DNA from: Eleusine coracana subsp. coracana | Lineage: Eukaryota > Streptophyta > Magnoliopsida > Poales > Poaceae | NCBI GenBank assembly: GCA_032690845.1 | Contig: CM064433.1 | Location: 37,198,658-37,262,657, forward strand | DNA length: 64,000 nucleotides | Direction: 5' to 3' | In this document: piece by piece, positions 12,172 to 23,950 of the stretch | Numbering within the stretch: position 1 is the first letter of the stretch | Layout: the number at the start of each line of letters is the position of its first letter | The notes under the pieces: model-generated | Database searches by the model: none | What the model saw: the letters and a program-made list of their open reading frames with translations, nothing else | Told to the model about the DNA's origin: nothing | Made by a program: the position numbers and the translations under genes

Positions 12172-13240
12172 TGTTATCATTTTAGGTCACTAATCCTTGA
12201 TTATAGCAATATGTTCGTATATATGTCTGAAAGTTTATTGTAGAATCAGGTAAAAATGACAACGTTCTAAACATTACAGCGGGCTTGGACCCTAAAGAGA
12301 TGAAATGTAGCAGAAAAGGCCCAGGTGCCGATTGGCACCAGGCTCTGCTTGATCGGCACAAGGGTAATTTGGGTTGACCAAGGCTGGCCCACCTTCCAGT
12401 TCTTCTAGAAGAAAGTTATTCACACTAAACTTTGAAGATATTCTTCACGAAAAGATAAAAGGAAACTTCAAGATCCAAAACGTGCAATGGAAGGCTATAC
12501 TTCGAAGAAACTGACAAGAAGGCGTACATGGTAGCATGGTTTACATAACCGAGGATAACCGGCCGGTTATCCCGGTTAACCAAAAAACGGTCCCGGTCGG
12601 TCGCGCTAACCGGCCTTGGTACTGTAGCAATTCGGTTAACTGATCGGTTTTTCTGGTTAACCGTCCGGTTTTTCACCGAGCCAAGCCGGCCGGTTAATCC
12701 ATTTATGTGAACCCTGCATGGAAGCTATAGAAAACTTGGGAACCGGCTTAGATAAGACATGAAGCTGAACACGAGTTGTGCCGATCGACATAAACTCTAT
12801 GCCGATTGACATATGGCGCATTTTCCAAAGAAAACCAACTATGTCTCGTGGTAGAACCATATAAATACCTGTAAACCCTCGGATTATCGAGACAACTGCC
12901 AAAAGGACAATAATTCTCATGAGTTTAGATCCATCGGGGCTTTATCCTATTCTTCATGATATCTAGTTGCTAGGTTTAGCTTAGCTAACCTAGCCAAGTC
13001 GACAATAGCAAGATTGTAGACTTGAAGTTTCAAGAACTGCTTGACGTCATCCTCAATGTAGGCCTACTAGATGGTGATGTATCTTGTATTGTGTATATCA
13101 AAGTATGATTGAATATATTGATGAATGATTTTGGTTATTTGAGTACCTGGATTGTATGGTCTTACGTATGCTTGTTCTAATGCTTAGTACATATGGTAAG
13201 TGTTTAGATGTTATCTTAATCATGGTGATTCGGCTAGTAC
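12172..13240 (+). mobile_element. Ty3/Gypsy LTR fragment (same broad family as the LTR at 31.2 kb)
   Basis: Blocks align in order with the LTR at 31200-32372: the repeated GCCGATYGRCRC motifs, ATAAATACYTGTAAACCCT, GATTGAATATRTTGATGA and the TTATCTTAATCATGGTGATT end region. It stops abruptly at 13240, where the Sirevirus-type LTR begins. A small foldback insertion (12538-12713) sits inside it. Confidence 0.65.
12538..12713. mobile_element. Small foldback insertion rich in CCGGTTAACCGG palindromes
   Basis: Left end GGTTTACATAA...GGATAACCGGCCGG is matched in reverse complement by the right end (GGTTCACATAAATGGATTAACCGGCCGG is read inwards from 12713). The interior has repeated GGTTAACC and CCGGTTAAC palindromes. 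The related LTR at 31.2 kb lacks it, so it is an insertion. The target duplication is unclear (GCATGG occurs near both sides). Confidence 0.5.
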
Positions 13241-16200
13241 TATAAGGATCGAAAGCGTACCAAGAGGGGGGGAGGTGAGCTAACCACTATCAACAAATAC
13301 TTGTATTTTTATGCTCAATCCTAGCAATCGTTGCAACCTAACAATTCTAAGAGACCAAGACCCTACACATGCCAGTGTTCATGATGAATGCAATGCTAAA
13401 AGTCACCTAGAGGGGGGGGGGGGTGAATAGGCGATTATCCCTAAAATCACTTAATTCGAATAATTAATAAGACAAGAAAACTTTGTCCGACTGGATCATC
13501 CGACTATAGTAGGATATTGTCTGATTACTTCAAATATCCGACTAGAGTAGGACAATGTACGATGACCTTGCAACGGAAAATAGATCGGATGTCGAAATGG
13601 ACAAAGTTGCACAATTCAAGCTAGGAGTAGGCAGCTAAGCAAGTAAGAAAGCAACAACAAAGGGGGCACTAGCTAGCAAGCAACCTACACATGCAAATCT
13701 AGGAAAGTAAGCACTACAACAAGCTAGGTAGAAAATAACAAGCAAAGCACACATGCAGGATTTAATCAATAACAAAAGAGACAAGGAGACACAAGGATTT
13801 TTCACCGAAGTTCAGCTCCACCAAGGAGACTACGTCTCCGTGGAGGGATCCACCAAGGATCAGGTCTCTTTCAACCCTAAACCTCTTCAAGCTTCCACCA
13901 AGGCAAGCTTGATGCTTCACTATAAATCTGCACAAAGGAGGGGCCAATACAAACGTCCCACGTCTCAACCACAAACTTGGGAGCTCTCCGAACGACACCT
14001 AACCGTCTAGGGGATGAATCCCTAAGAGTAACATCGGTGTTGAGGATGAACCAAGTGCTCTTGAGAGGAATGTATTGCTCAATCAAATCTCCTCAAATCT
14101 TCTCACAAATCCACCAAGGAATGAAGTAGGAACCAAGGGAGGAGAAGGAGAGTGCTCAGATGAGTTTGGAATGTATTTTTCAGTTGTGGGAATGGCTAGC
14201 CGACCAAAGGGGGTCGGGGTGGCTTTTTATAGTCGAGGCATGAAAAAGAGCCGTTAGGACAAATGATTGTCGGACATTGTCCGAATGGCAGTCAGACATT
14301 GTCTGATAAATTGTTGTGCGTGATTCTGGAGTCCGAGAGAATAGTCCGATGGACTCGGATATTGCTCTGGTCATAGGATAGTCGGACATTGTCCAAAGGA
14401 GTCAGACATTGTCCGACTAAGTGTGTGCGCACGGTACTGGACTCTGATTAGAATGTCCAACAGACCTGAATATTGCCCTGGGTTGTGAACAGTCGAACAT
14501 TGTCCGATGGAGTCAGATATTGTCCGACTCCCTTGAGTTTGGTGAGGTGTGCAAGGTTCTGTAGACCGATAGAAATATCCGGCTTACTCGGATCTTCCTG
14601 GGGTCGGCTAATGACCGACTGAGTTGGATAATGTCTGACTCAACTTGATTTTGTGGGGTGCACATGGTTCTGTAGTCTGACTCGATTGTCCGACTGACTC
14701 GGACAATGTCCGACTACATGGAAGTGTGCACCTTACTGGAATCCGACTATAGTGTCTGATGGACTCGAACATTATCCGATGAAAAAGATTTGAAAAGGAG
14801 ATTTTTTACTCTTGGAAAATGATTTGAGCACTTGGTCTTTCAACACTTGTTTCTTTTGCATCCCTCTTGATAGCACGGTGTTCCTATACTCAAGATTAAA
14901 AGATCAAAACACTAAGCCTTGGTTCTTGAGCATGGAGACTCCTTTTTCCAAGATTTTCACTTTGTTGCCTTTTCTTTTCTTCCTCTTTTAATTTCCTTGA
15001 TCTCATATGCAACAACAAATAGAAACTGCACACATGCTCAATGGAAATATTAGTCCTTTTTAATTGTATTGATGTCAATCACTCAAAACCATAATTAGGG
15101 GCCTAGATGCACTTTCAGATGTGGAAGCTAAGCCACACTAGCCTATGCAAGGCTCAAGACGACCTATCAACTACAACACATAATTGCAAAATAGTAAAGA
15201 GGAGGATCAAGAAATGCTCATGATTTTTCCCGAGGTATCGGAAGAACAACGCCTTCCCCTACCCCTTGTTGGACTACTCCTGCCAGAGTGTCAGTCCCTT
15301 CTGCCACCAAGTAGAGTTCTCGCACACAAGCGTGCAATAACTAACGGAGTGAAGACACGGTTGCATCACCGCTGCCATAAAGGCACAAACTCGCGTCCCT
15401 TGAGAACATGCCAGACTCCTCGAGCCGGCACGGGCGCTCACTAGCGATGCTCCTTTCAATCGCAAGCTCAAACTGTGTACAAACATGTGACAACCTTCAC
15501 AACCAATCACGATAGGCTCATCACCAACACCTAACCGGTCTAGGTCTTACCATAGACCAAGAGTAACAGCCTAGAACACACTCTCAAGGACACCCTAGCC
15601 TTAGATGTGTATGAATGCTCAAGTTACTGTCTCTATCACTCTCAAGATATCCAATGTCTCCTCCTAGTGCTCCTCTCTTTTCCTCTTAGCTCTCTACTGA
15701 TGCTCCCAGCAATCTCAATGGTCAAGAGAGGTCTCCAAGACCCCAACAATGACTTTATATAGGCTTCAACCTCAAACTAGCTGTTGCTCCATGAAAATAG
15801 CTTTCTATACGTATAGACCATACAGTCCGGTCTCTCCCAGACCGGACCGTACGGTCTGCACAGGACGGCTCCTCCAGAGCCATTGCTCTTTCTATCCCGG
15901 TTGTTTCCTGTACAGACCGGACTATCTGGTCTGTAGACCGGACCATTCAATATCTACTGTTCCTGTTCTTCTAGAGGCGATGCCAAACTGCTTCCTCTCT
16001 GTTCTTCTTCCCACCATATAGACCAGACCGTCCGGTTTGCACACCGCACCATCTGGTCTGCACACCGGACTGTCCAGTCTCTATGCATCTTCGCACCAAC
16101 AGATTCCTCATAGCAATCCTCTCTGAACTGATCTTCTCGCACATGAACGGACCATCCGGTCTCTACGACCCCTCTGTCTGGTCCCTACGACCCCTCTGTC

Positions 16201-16686
16201 CGGTCCCCATCTTCAGAAGCTGAAACTCCTCATCTTCTCTTGACTTTGTTTCCCGACTTCACCCAACAACTTGTTAGCCTCTCCACTGCCACCTAGTGTT
16301 TTGTGATTTTAATGAGCATCCATGCACAACACCGACTAGCATGACCTAAGAGATATGATCTAGACCCTCTTGATAGTCCGGTTTTCCTTTGGACACAAGC
16401 CCTAACAACTAGACAAGTGTTCCAAACTCTTGCTCTTAGCTTTTCCTTAGCCTTGATCCATCTCCATCATCCATTGGACTCCATCAAGCTCATCAAGCCT
16501 TCATGCTTGTGGTCATTGTCATCAACCGCCAAGACAACCATCACCAATAGTATTCGTAATAGAGTATAAGATGATTCCTGCGTACATAACACTCATGTAG
16601 ATATTAGCCACATTTTCATTGTTGTCATTAATCACCAAAACAATCATACCTTAGGGATCTATTCATAAATGGTCATGAATCTTACA
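13241..16686 (-). mobile_element. Sirevirus-type Ty1/Copia 3' LTR, minus strand, split by a nested LTR
   Basis: On the minus strand the LTR starts TGTAAGATTCATGACC at 16686 and ends at 13241. Its end region (GGTACGC...CTTATA) matches the other LTR end at 18964 (GGTACGCC...CTTACA), giving imperfect TGTAAG/CTTACA ends. Homology to the second LTR covers the G-run tail, the AACCTAACAATT and ACCCTACACATG blocks, and the CACCAAGTAGAGTTCTCGCAC block. The 15820-16210 part is packed with ACCGGAC.GTCCGGTCT palindromes, as described for Sirevirus LTRs. A second LTR is nested at 13389-15117. Excluding it, this LTR is about 1.7 kb. Confidence 0.75.
13389..15117 (-). mobile_element. Nested solo LTR (Copia/Sirevirus-like), minus strand
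   Basis: On the minus strand it begins TGAAAGTGCATCTAGGCCCC and ends just after CCCCCCTCTAGGTGACTTTTAG, start and end signatures common in grass Copia LTRs. No internal retroelement sequence follows, so it is a solo LTR. The 14260-14790 part carries many GTCGGACATTGTCCGAC palindromes. The surrounding LTR sequence resumes at 15118 with CTAAGCCACACTAGCCTATG. The left boundary and target duplication are not exact. Confidence 0.7.
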
Positions 16687-16700
16687 ATCTCCCCCTTTTT
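16687..16700 (-). other. Polypurine tract of the Sirevirus-type element
   Basis: Minus-strand AAAAAGGGGGAGAT lies directly before the 3' LTR start, the position of the plus-strand primer in LTR retrotransposons. Further GGGGG-rich copies at about 17172-17180 and 17219-17253 match the multiple polypurine tracts described for Sireviruses. Confidence 0.75.
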
Positions 16701-17283
16701 GATGACTGATGACAACCACTACTTATAATAAAAATTAAGGCTAAAAGATCTATATTATGATCGTGAGGAACCGCAAAGGAACAAAAAGAACGAACAAGGT
16801 TCTACTCAAATCAAGCATCGTCAAGAGCTAAAGATAAAACAAGGAAAGCACACTCTAGATGATATGCATGCATGTCATGATAGTAGTAATTTAAAGAAAG
16901 CACGAGGAGATGCAATGCAAGACATGATGATGATATGCTATAGGATAACAATTGCATAAGAATTAAAAGCAAGCAATCATCATCATGGATACATATACGG
17001 GATTACAATGATTATGAAAGAAAGACAAGCCAATGCGTATGTAAATAAACCAAGTGAGATTATGATGAGTCAAAAAACAAGTGAATGAAAACCATGACTC
17101 ATCAAAATCCACGAACATTGATAAACATCTCAAAATAACACTAAAAGTATCTCCCATCAAAACCAACGTATACTCCCCCTAGGTATAAGCTACTGTCTCG
17201 ATCACGACACAAAATCACACTCCCCCTAGCTCTATGACTCCCCCCCCTTTGGAAATAAGCACCAAAAAGAGAGAGAAAGACTA

Positions 17284-18963
17284 CTAAGCGCTCAAGGTCG
17301 AAGGAGGTGGTGGTGTAGCAATGTTTGCCAAAGGCTCTGCTGTAGGTTGCTCTGACGGTTACTCCTGTGCCGGATCCTGCTGCTCGGTCTGAGCATCTGT
17401 CACCTGAGCGTCAAGCTGCTCAATGTAAGAAAGATCCACTGGTGACTCTGACTCTCTACCCTATGCTCCCCTGGGACAGTGGCTGTTTCTTGTGTAACAG
17501 ACGCCTGAAGGAGACTAAGATCAGCCATGTCTTGCTATGAAAATCCTCCATGAACTAGGTCCTCTGCTACCTGAGGTGTGACAAGAGAATTGTCCATAGC
17601 AGAAGAAGGTGGAACTGAAGGTGTAGCAATATCTATCTATGGGGCTGCCTGAGTAGTGTGGACAATATTAGAAAATACCAGACTCCTGACTGGCTGCTGT
17701 GCTGCGGAGTTGGAAGGTCCTGCTGTTTGAGCTGCTGACAGAGTGGGTGAGGAAGAAAACAATGTAGACATCAAGTAGGTGGACAACGGGGTGAACTGTG
17801 AAGTTGAGTGTGAAGGTCCTCCCCCCTCTGTCTGAAACTCCCCTGGTAGTGAAGGCGTGCTACTGCTAGACTGCATCATCATCATGTATGTGAAGGGGCC
17901 TCTATGTGAATAGACTTGTTGTAACTGCTGGAGTGAAGCTGTCACTGAGAGTGGCACTCCAAGCTGCTAGCTGACGTGACTGTGTGTAACCTTTGACACC
18001 TAACTCATTGTAAGTGTCATCATCCTCATCTGCTATGCCTACTGCTTTGCATGCATCCTCAAGATGTTCATCACCTCTCGCCTCTTGTCAGTGGTGAGAT
18101 GTCTCGCTATCACTGCAATCTCCAAAGCATGAGCTGCCTTAGAAGCTGCTAGCTATGGTGGTACTCTAACACTGGTTGACTCAGGAACCGTTGTCCGTGG
18201 ATGAGACTCCTGGTCGTGAGTGGATGGCAGCGAGTCTTGCTCCTTTGTCTACTGGCTGGTGGCAGACTGTGATACTCCTTCTTCGTCACTAGTCCAAGTC
18301 TCCTCAGAAGATAGCAGATGTATGGTGCAGAGACCAAGTGATGTCCACCAATTCTCTCAGTGATAACCTCCTCCATCTCTGCAATCAGCAAGTCTATCCG
18401 GTCAAAAGTGTGTCATCATAGCATAGCTGCAACTGCCCATAGGTATAGCAATATGAACTCTTCCCTGTAACCAAACCTAGGGTTGATATTCCTGGTGATA
18501 TCGCTCTCACAACCCTCCCCTCAGTAGTAAATCTTGCTGGATGTCTGTCAAAGCCTGGGGTGTGTAGTGGCTGCAAGGCAATAGAAACCATGTCGTCTGA
18601 AGGCAACATCCCTCCCAGAGATCTATAGGGTGGTGCCTAGTCTGCATATGCACTCCTGTAAAGCTATTTATACGAAGCAATCCGGCCAAGTACAGCTATA
18701 AGGTCCTACCTGCTCAAGCACTGAGGCTCTCCTCTGAACATAAACCTGATCTCAGAGCGATCTCTGGCTACCCAAAGTGAAACATAGAACTCTAGTACTA
18801 TATCCTCTCTATATCTGTAGGGGGTGGTGACAAGCTCTGCCAGTCCAAGCATGTAGTCAAAGTATTGCTCCATGTCTGTGCATGTGGCTCTTCTCATAGC
18901 CTCGAAGGCCCTCACCAATCCTCCTCTGTAGGTCAGTCCAGAACCTGTCTCCTCAAGCTGGTT
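17284..18963 (-). pseudogene. Extra (non gag-pol) ORF of the Sirevirus-type element, decayed
   Basis: The frame runs from the LTR edge at 18963 to a TAG at 17284-17286. It contains LAELVTTPYRYREDIVLEFY, VARDRSEIRFMFRGEPQ, GGMLPSDDMVSIALQPLHTP, EMEEVITERIGGHHLVSAPY and a Ser/Thr/Gln-rich tail. Three in-frame stops lie between 18610 and 18710, and a frameshift lies near 18400. It resembles the family annotated in plants as 'putative plant transposon protein' and sits downstream of where pol would be. Gag, protease, integrase and RT are missing: the ORF abuts the 5' LTR directly, so a large deletion removed gag-pol. The family call is from memory of motifs and is not certain. Confidence 0.5.
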
Positions 18964-19911
18964 TGTAAGGACCAAAGGCGTACCGAGAGGGGGGGGGGGG
19001 TGAATCGGTAAGCCGACCATAAATTCGAATACTTCAATTTCACACCACTAGATCCTAGAAATTGTTGCAACCTAACAATTATAGTAGGCCAAGACCCTAC
19101 ACATGCTAGTGTTCATGATGAGTATGAAATGCAAAGGCTAAACACACTAGCCTATGCAAACCACAAGTCACCCTATCAACTAGAGCACACAAATGCGGAA
19201 TAGTAAAGAGGGGTCAAGGAATGCTCATGATTTTTTTTCGAGGTCTCAGAAGGACGGCGTCTTCCCCTAATCCTCATTGGACCACTCCCGCCGGAGTCCC
19301 GGTCCCTCCCGCCACCAAGTAGAGTTCTCGCACATGAGTCCGCAATCACTCCCGGAGTGAAGAGACGGTCGCGTCACCGCTGCCACCAAGGCACAAGCTC
19401 GCCTCCCATGAGAACTTGATGGACTCCCCGAGCCGACACGGGCGCTCACTATTGATGCCCCTTTCACTGCCGGGCTCAAACCATGTACAAATATGTGATG
19501 GCCTTCACAACATCACGATAGGCTCAATCGCCGACACCTAACCGGTCTAGGTTCCACCATAGACCAAGAGTAACAGGCTAGATCACACCCTCAAGGACAG
19601 TCTAGGTCTCTAGCCTTAGATGTGCAAGATGCTCTAGTTACTCTCACTAGCACTCTCAAGATATGCAATATCTCCTCCTAGTGCTCTTCTCTTCGCCTCT
19701 TGGCTCTTCCTAAATGCTCTCAGCTATTTCACTGGTCAAGAGAGGTCTCCAAGACCCCAACAATGAAGTTATATAGGCTTCCAACCTCAAACTAGTTGTT
19801 GCGCCATGAAATCATCTTTCTGGACCCTAATGACCGGACCGTCTGATCTCTTTGGAACGGCTCCCAAAGTTGTTGGCTGCTGTGTCCAGGCGATCTCCCT
19901 GTACTTACCGG
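18964..19911 (-). mobile_element. Sirevirus-type 5' LTR, truncated
   Basis: It begins (plus view) TGTAAGGACCAAAGGCGTACCGAG and aligns block by block with 13241-13388 and 15118-15940. It breaks off at about 19911 inside the palindrome region (CCGGATCGTCCGAT), where a different element starts. About 0.95 kb of an expected 1.7 kb remains. Confidence 0.7.
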
Positions 19912-20180
19912 ATCGTCCGATAGGAAAAGGGAAACTCTTTCCACTTCAGAGTTTCCTGAGAGACGCCCCTTAATTTCAGGGTCACGCATAGTTGCCCGAA
20001 TTCACATAGGTGTTCATATGGGATTTCGTTGTTTAGCCCGAAGAAGGGTTGTTCTCGAACCAAGGCTAAAAATCCAGGGCAGAGTTCAAAATAATTCGCA
20101 TAGATTGCCAGTCTAGACGAAGGTGGCTCGTAGAACTCGCCCTTGGGGGTGGATAGACTGAAGATAGAAGGTCCATCCAT
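19912..20180 (-). pseudogene. Ty3/Gypsy gag, N-terminal fragment
   Basis: Minus-strand ATG at 20180, 73 bases inside the tRNA-Asp primer site. The frame contains LAIYANYFELCPGFLALVRE, PFFGLNNEIPYEHLCEF and SQETLKWKEFPFS, the start of a plant Retrotrans_gag domain. It ends at about 19912 where the Sirevirus-type LTR begins, so the rest of gag and all of pol are lost. The remaining frame has no internal stop. Confidence 0.8.
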
Positions 20181-20252
20181 AAGGAAAGAAATAAAAGAAA
20201 AGAAAAAAAAGATACGAGGACGACTAGGATTCCAGGATAAAGCAAGAACCGC

Positions 20253-20270
20253 TCCCCGGCAACGGCGCCA
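20253..20270 (-). other. Primer binding site, tRNA-Asp type
   Basis: Minus strand TGGCGCCGTTGCCGGGGA, the complement of a plant tRNA-Asp 3' end, eight bases from the LTR end at 20279. It sets the orientation of the Gypsy element as minus. Confidence 0.85.
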
Positions 20271-20278
20271 GAAATGCT

Positions 20279-21090
20279 TGTTGATACTTCTTAACGTCAC
20301 ACTAGAATTATCACTAATCCTAATGGCAACGCAAGGGGAGACCTTGGGTATATCAGATGAATCCGCAAGCGGAAGGATAATACCGAAGTAGCACGTCCCC
20401 AGGAAAGTATTCAAGGGTTATCGAATACAAGGAACGGTCTGTGTTTATCCTAAATCTAGTCAGGTCCAAGGACACAAGAGGATAAATGTAGGTGTTGGAT
20501 AGAGAGGTTTATCTATGGATAAGGTTTCTAGTAGGATCTGGTTTAGGCTTGGGTTATTGCTTCATGCACGGATTCATGTACTGAACGCTCTTCTGGACAA
20601 CTCCGCCATTGGATACATATCTCACTACCAGACGTGGAAGATTACGTGGGATTCTAGGGCTCTCACTTCCTACAACCTACCTCTCTTCCGTGGGTAATGC
20701 GAAGACCAAAGATGACTTCTAACCTAAGTACCACGCGTAAGTTATATGTCACTATTTAGCTAAGCCGTCACTTACGCTAAACAACCTAATTATATATAAT
20801 AAATCAAACTACCTATTATATATAACTACAGGGACTTTGAACCCACAATAACTAAGCACACAACCTGCCTAATAAGGACTAAATAAACTTGGAAACTTAC
20901 TTGATAAGGCAAGATCCCTATGAGGTACAAGGGTGGATAAGAAGGGACACAGACAAGGCTCTACTCCAAGACTCCTTCCTCACTCTCTTCCTATTCTAGT
21001 ACTACATAGGAGCAGCACTACACCTTTGGCTATATGGATCACTCTCTAATGATGTGTGTGTGTGTGTGAAGGTTTCAGGGCTATATGGAT
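20279..21090 (-). mobile_element. Gypsy LTR, 3' half (minus strand)
   Basis: The plus-strand view starts TGTTGATACTTCTTAACGTC next to the primer site. On the minus strand this is the LTR end (...AAGTATCAACA). It is interrupted at 21091 by the left end of the large CACTA element. The other part of the same LTR is proposed at 44035-44399, giving 1,177 bp in total with TGT...ACA ends. Confidence 0.7.
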
Positions 21091-21114
21091 CACTACACAA
21101 GGTTTTAGGGCTAT

Positions 21115-21660
21115 TGCCACGACATTCATCGCAACAATGTAATTTTCATTGCAATAAGCACGGGTAATTGCAATGAAAGGTAATTTTGGTTGCGATAGAT
21201 TGGATATATCGCCACGCTTGCATGTGCATTGTAATTAGGGTGACTTTTTTGCAACAATTTCCTATAATTGTTGTAATAAGGTCATGTTGCAATAGAAGAA
21301 CGAGGTGTTGCAATAAGAGACATAGGTATAGCAACGAAAATCTTTGTGGTTGTGATGGGGTCTCACATATTGCAATGAAATTCGTAGTCGTTGCAACAAT
21401 GTATAGATATAGCAACAAAAAGTTGTCTGGTTGCGACTGGGTCCTACATATTGCATCTAACTTGTTAGTCGTTGCAACAATGCATAGATATAGCAACAAA
21501 AAACCGTCTGGTTGCATTTGGGTCTTATATATTGCAACGCAAATGTCTGCCGTTGCAACTATACATAGATATAGCAACGAAGGTGGAGGGAGTTGCAACT
21601 GCATCTTACATGTTGCAACGAAATTGTCTGTCATTGCATTATCATGGTATCGCAATGAAA
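21115..21660. repeat. Left subterminal repeat array of the large CACTA element (81-bp period)
   Basis: TATAGCAAC recurs with the AGCAAC core at 21330, 21411, 21492 and 21573, exactly 81 bp apart, each unit also holding GTCGTTGCAAC and a CATATTGCA block. Arrays of short inverted motifs next to the ends are transposase binding regions in CACTA elements. The open frames here on both strands are repeat artefacts. Confidence 0.85.
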
Positions 21661-22897
21661 ATTAAACTAAAGTCGCCCAACAAGGTATTCGATCTCTCAG
21701 AACATATATTAAGTTAAAGTTAAGGGACAATGTGATCACTTGGTCTACTTCGCTCATAATAATTGAGAACATCATTGAAACAACGGAAAACATGAAACGT
21801 TCACAAGTTAAAATACAATCTGAGTGCATAATCATTACTTACATGCAAGTGTTCCACAGTGATCCGCCCAACAAACTTAAACTAAGCATCAAAGACTAAT
21901 AACAATAAAGGGGGGGGGTGGCTACTTGATACTTTATATCCAAACAGGGCCTAAAGTATATTCCTATCGATCTATATTAAGCCTCAACATCAAACAGGCA
22001 GCCCACAAATTAACCAGCCCTTGCACACAAAGCAGCCCATGAAAAAAAAATAAAATGATGTGCCACCCTATTGATGGTCTTCCTCGCAAATAACAAGAAT
22101 ATGTATGCCTGAAAGACTAAAACTATGGACGATAGAATATCAAAGAAATGCAAAATTAAATGGACAAAAAGAATTTTAATTATATTACTATACTACAACT
22201 GAGGGCCTATAATTTTGCTTTTCGCACAGGGCCTCTAAAATCTGCGGTACGGGCCCTGGCATGAATTCCACCCTAGTTGAGAGGGCAGAAATCGAACGAG
22301 ATTACATGCACGCGCTAGAACAGAATGCATGCATGGAGAAAGGGGTGAAAAATGTAACATACGATTGCTCCGGGTTATGACCAGATCCTTCCGCTTCGGA
22401 CTCCTCTACACCGAGGCCGCTCGAAGCCAATTTGCAGCGTTTTTCCGCGGGAGGATCTCTGTTCTTAGCCATGACGATGAGAAGTTGGGGGAGGCGAAAG
22501 GCGAGAGAAGTTGGGAGAGTGAACTACTAGATGACCGTTGGGACCGTGACAATTGGACCCACTGTTCAGTGAAAGTGTAAGTGAGGCGAGGGTACGCGGA
22601 AGGTGCGGAGTCTGATGGACGTGCACAGAGGTGCAGCGTGGTGGTGGGCCTGCACATCCCATCACCTTCCAGCCATGGTGAACAGTCAATTTGCGGTGGT
22701 TGCACCACTCCCAGATGTTTTAGTTTGCATGACCCACACGTTTTCCCGAGAGCAGTGGAGGAAGGCCACGACCACACACGACGTGGTTCTACATAAATAC
22801 CGCATATCCATCTCTAGCTCTAGCGCTCCACATCTCATCACGCACACTAGCTCTCTCATCGCGCACTGATTCCCCAAACTGCTCGTACAAGCACATC
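21661..22897. other. Non-coding DNA upstream of the first cargo gene
   Basis: AT-rich to about 22300, holding the first copy of the three-copy module (21756-21900). Then a GC-richer segment leads to the gene at 22898. A TATA-like ACATAAATACC at about 22790-22800 lies roughly 100 bp before the ATG and could be its promoter. Overlapping open frames at 22329-22870 on both strands carry no recognisable motif. Confidence 0.4.
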
Positions 22898-23561
22898 ATG
22901 GCTAACTCTAGCGCTCCATCCAGCCACCGCTCTCCTCCGACCGGCGTTGGCGCAAGAGGCGAACCCGGTGGCAGCCGTAAGCGTCCCCGTTCGCCGTCTC
23001 CTAACTCGCCGGCTAGAGGACCCAACTAGTCGTTGAGGACGGCCACTTGCAACAAAGCGGTGGCGGACTATCTTGGGATAGCCCCTGGTGCAGCCTCTGA
23101 TTGTCTACTACGGGTGAGCATACTAGTTTGGATTGAGAAGATGTATTTAGTCATATATAGTGGCGCTGACTATTTCTTGGGTTTTTCGCTGGCTTCCGCT
23201 TCTGCAGGTGGAGGTGATCAGCCAGGAGGAACCCAAACCCAATAAATGATTAGTTGTGCTTACGGCCTGCCACTCTCTCTTGGGGCCTGACTGCGGTGTC
23301 AAGGTTGCCTTGGATGCAGACGATGACAAGTGGTTCGTTCAGTGCAGGGAGGGCTCGCACGCTGATCGGTTGGAATATGAGAAGTTGATTCATGTCAATG
23401 ATGATCGCTACTCTGTTAGATTCCTTCGGAAGGAAGTTCTTCAATTATATAGGGAGGATGCAGATCAAGTTCGTGGATTTGACATTCGTGGTGGCTTGAG
23501 GGGTCAGAGGAAAAGAGACTTCATAGGCCATAAGGGAGCTCATACTCTTAGGTCAGAATAA
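22898..23561 (+). pseudogene. CACTA cargo gene 1, unidentified, two in-frame stops
   Basis: ATG at 22898. Exon 1 is 22898-23113 (donor GTGAGC) and exon 2 is 23208-23561 (acceptor TCTGCAG). The joined frame is 190 codons in phase, but has TAG at 23027 and TGA at 23247. The N-terminus is basic and Ser/Pro-rich (MANSSAPSSHRSPP, SRKRPRSPSPNSP), like a nuclear or disordered region. The C-terminal part reads DDKWFVQCREGSHADRL, RYSVRFLRKEVLQLYRED and RGQRKRDFIGHKG. I do not recognise the family. The intact frame apart from two stops suggests recent decay. Confidence 0.5.
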
Positions 23562-23950
23562 GCGTGATCTGGGTGATGTAGTGTTTTCTTTAGTTTCCTT
23601 CTTTCTGAACTTTGTTTCTTGAAAACTTAATTTGTAATATTGTCGCTAAGTTAATTAAATTCCTGGTTGTACAATCTGAGTGCATACATCATTACAAGTA
23701 TTCCAGTAATCCAACAAATTTAAAGTAAACACCAAAAAGACTAATAAAAAAATCACCAGGATAAACATAGTTCACCATAATTAAACGACCATATATATAT
23801 AGTCCAACACACATATATAGTTCAACACACACATAGTTCAACACAAACATAGGACATAAATTAAGAACAACAAAATAATTAGTAACTGACACCACCACGC
23901 CATGCATGGAGAGAATGAGCGATGACACACCAGGAGCATGCGCTTCACAT

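Noticed and set aside
19905..20414. 169-codon minus frame starting at 20414 as the gag start
   Set aside because: Its first part lies in the LTR and primer site; the gag-like sequence begins at the ATG at 20180.
21146..21717. Open frames of up to 169 codons on both strands
   Set aside because: They lie wholly in the 81-bp subterminal repeat and consist of repeating peptides; no gene.
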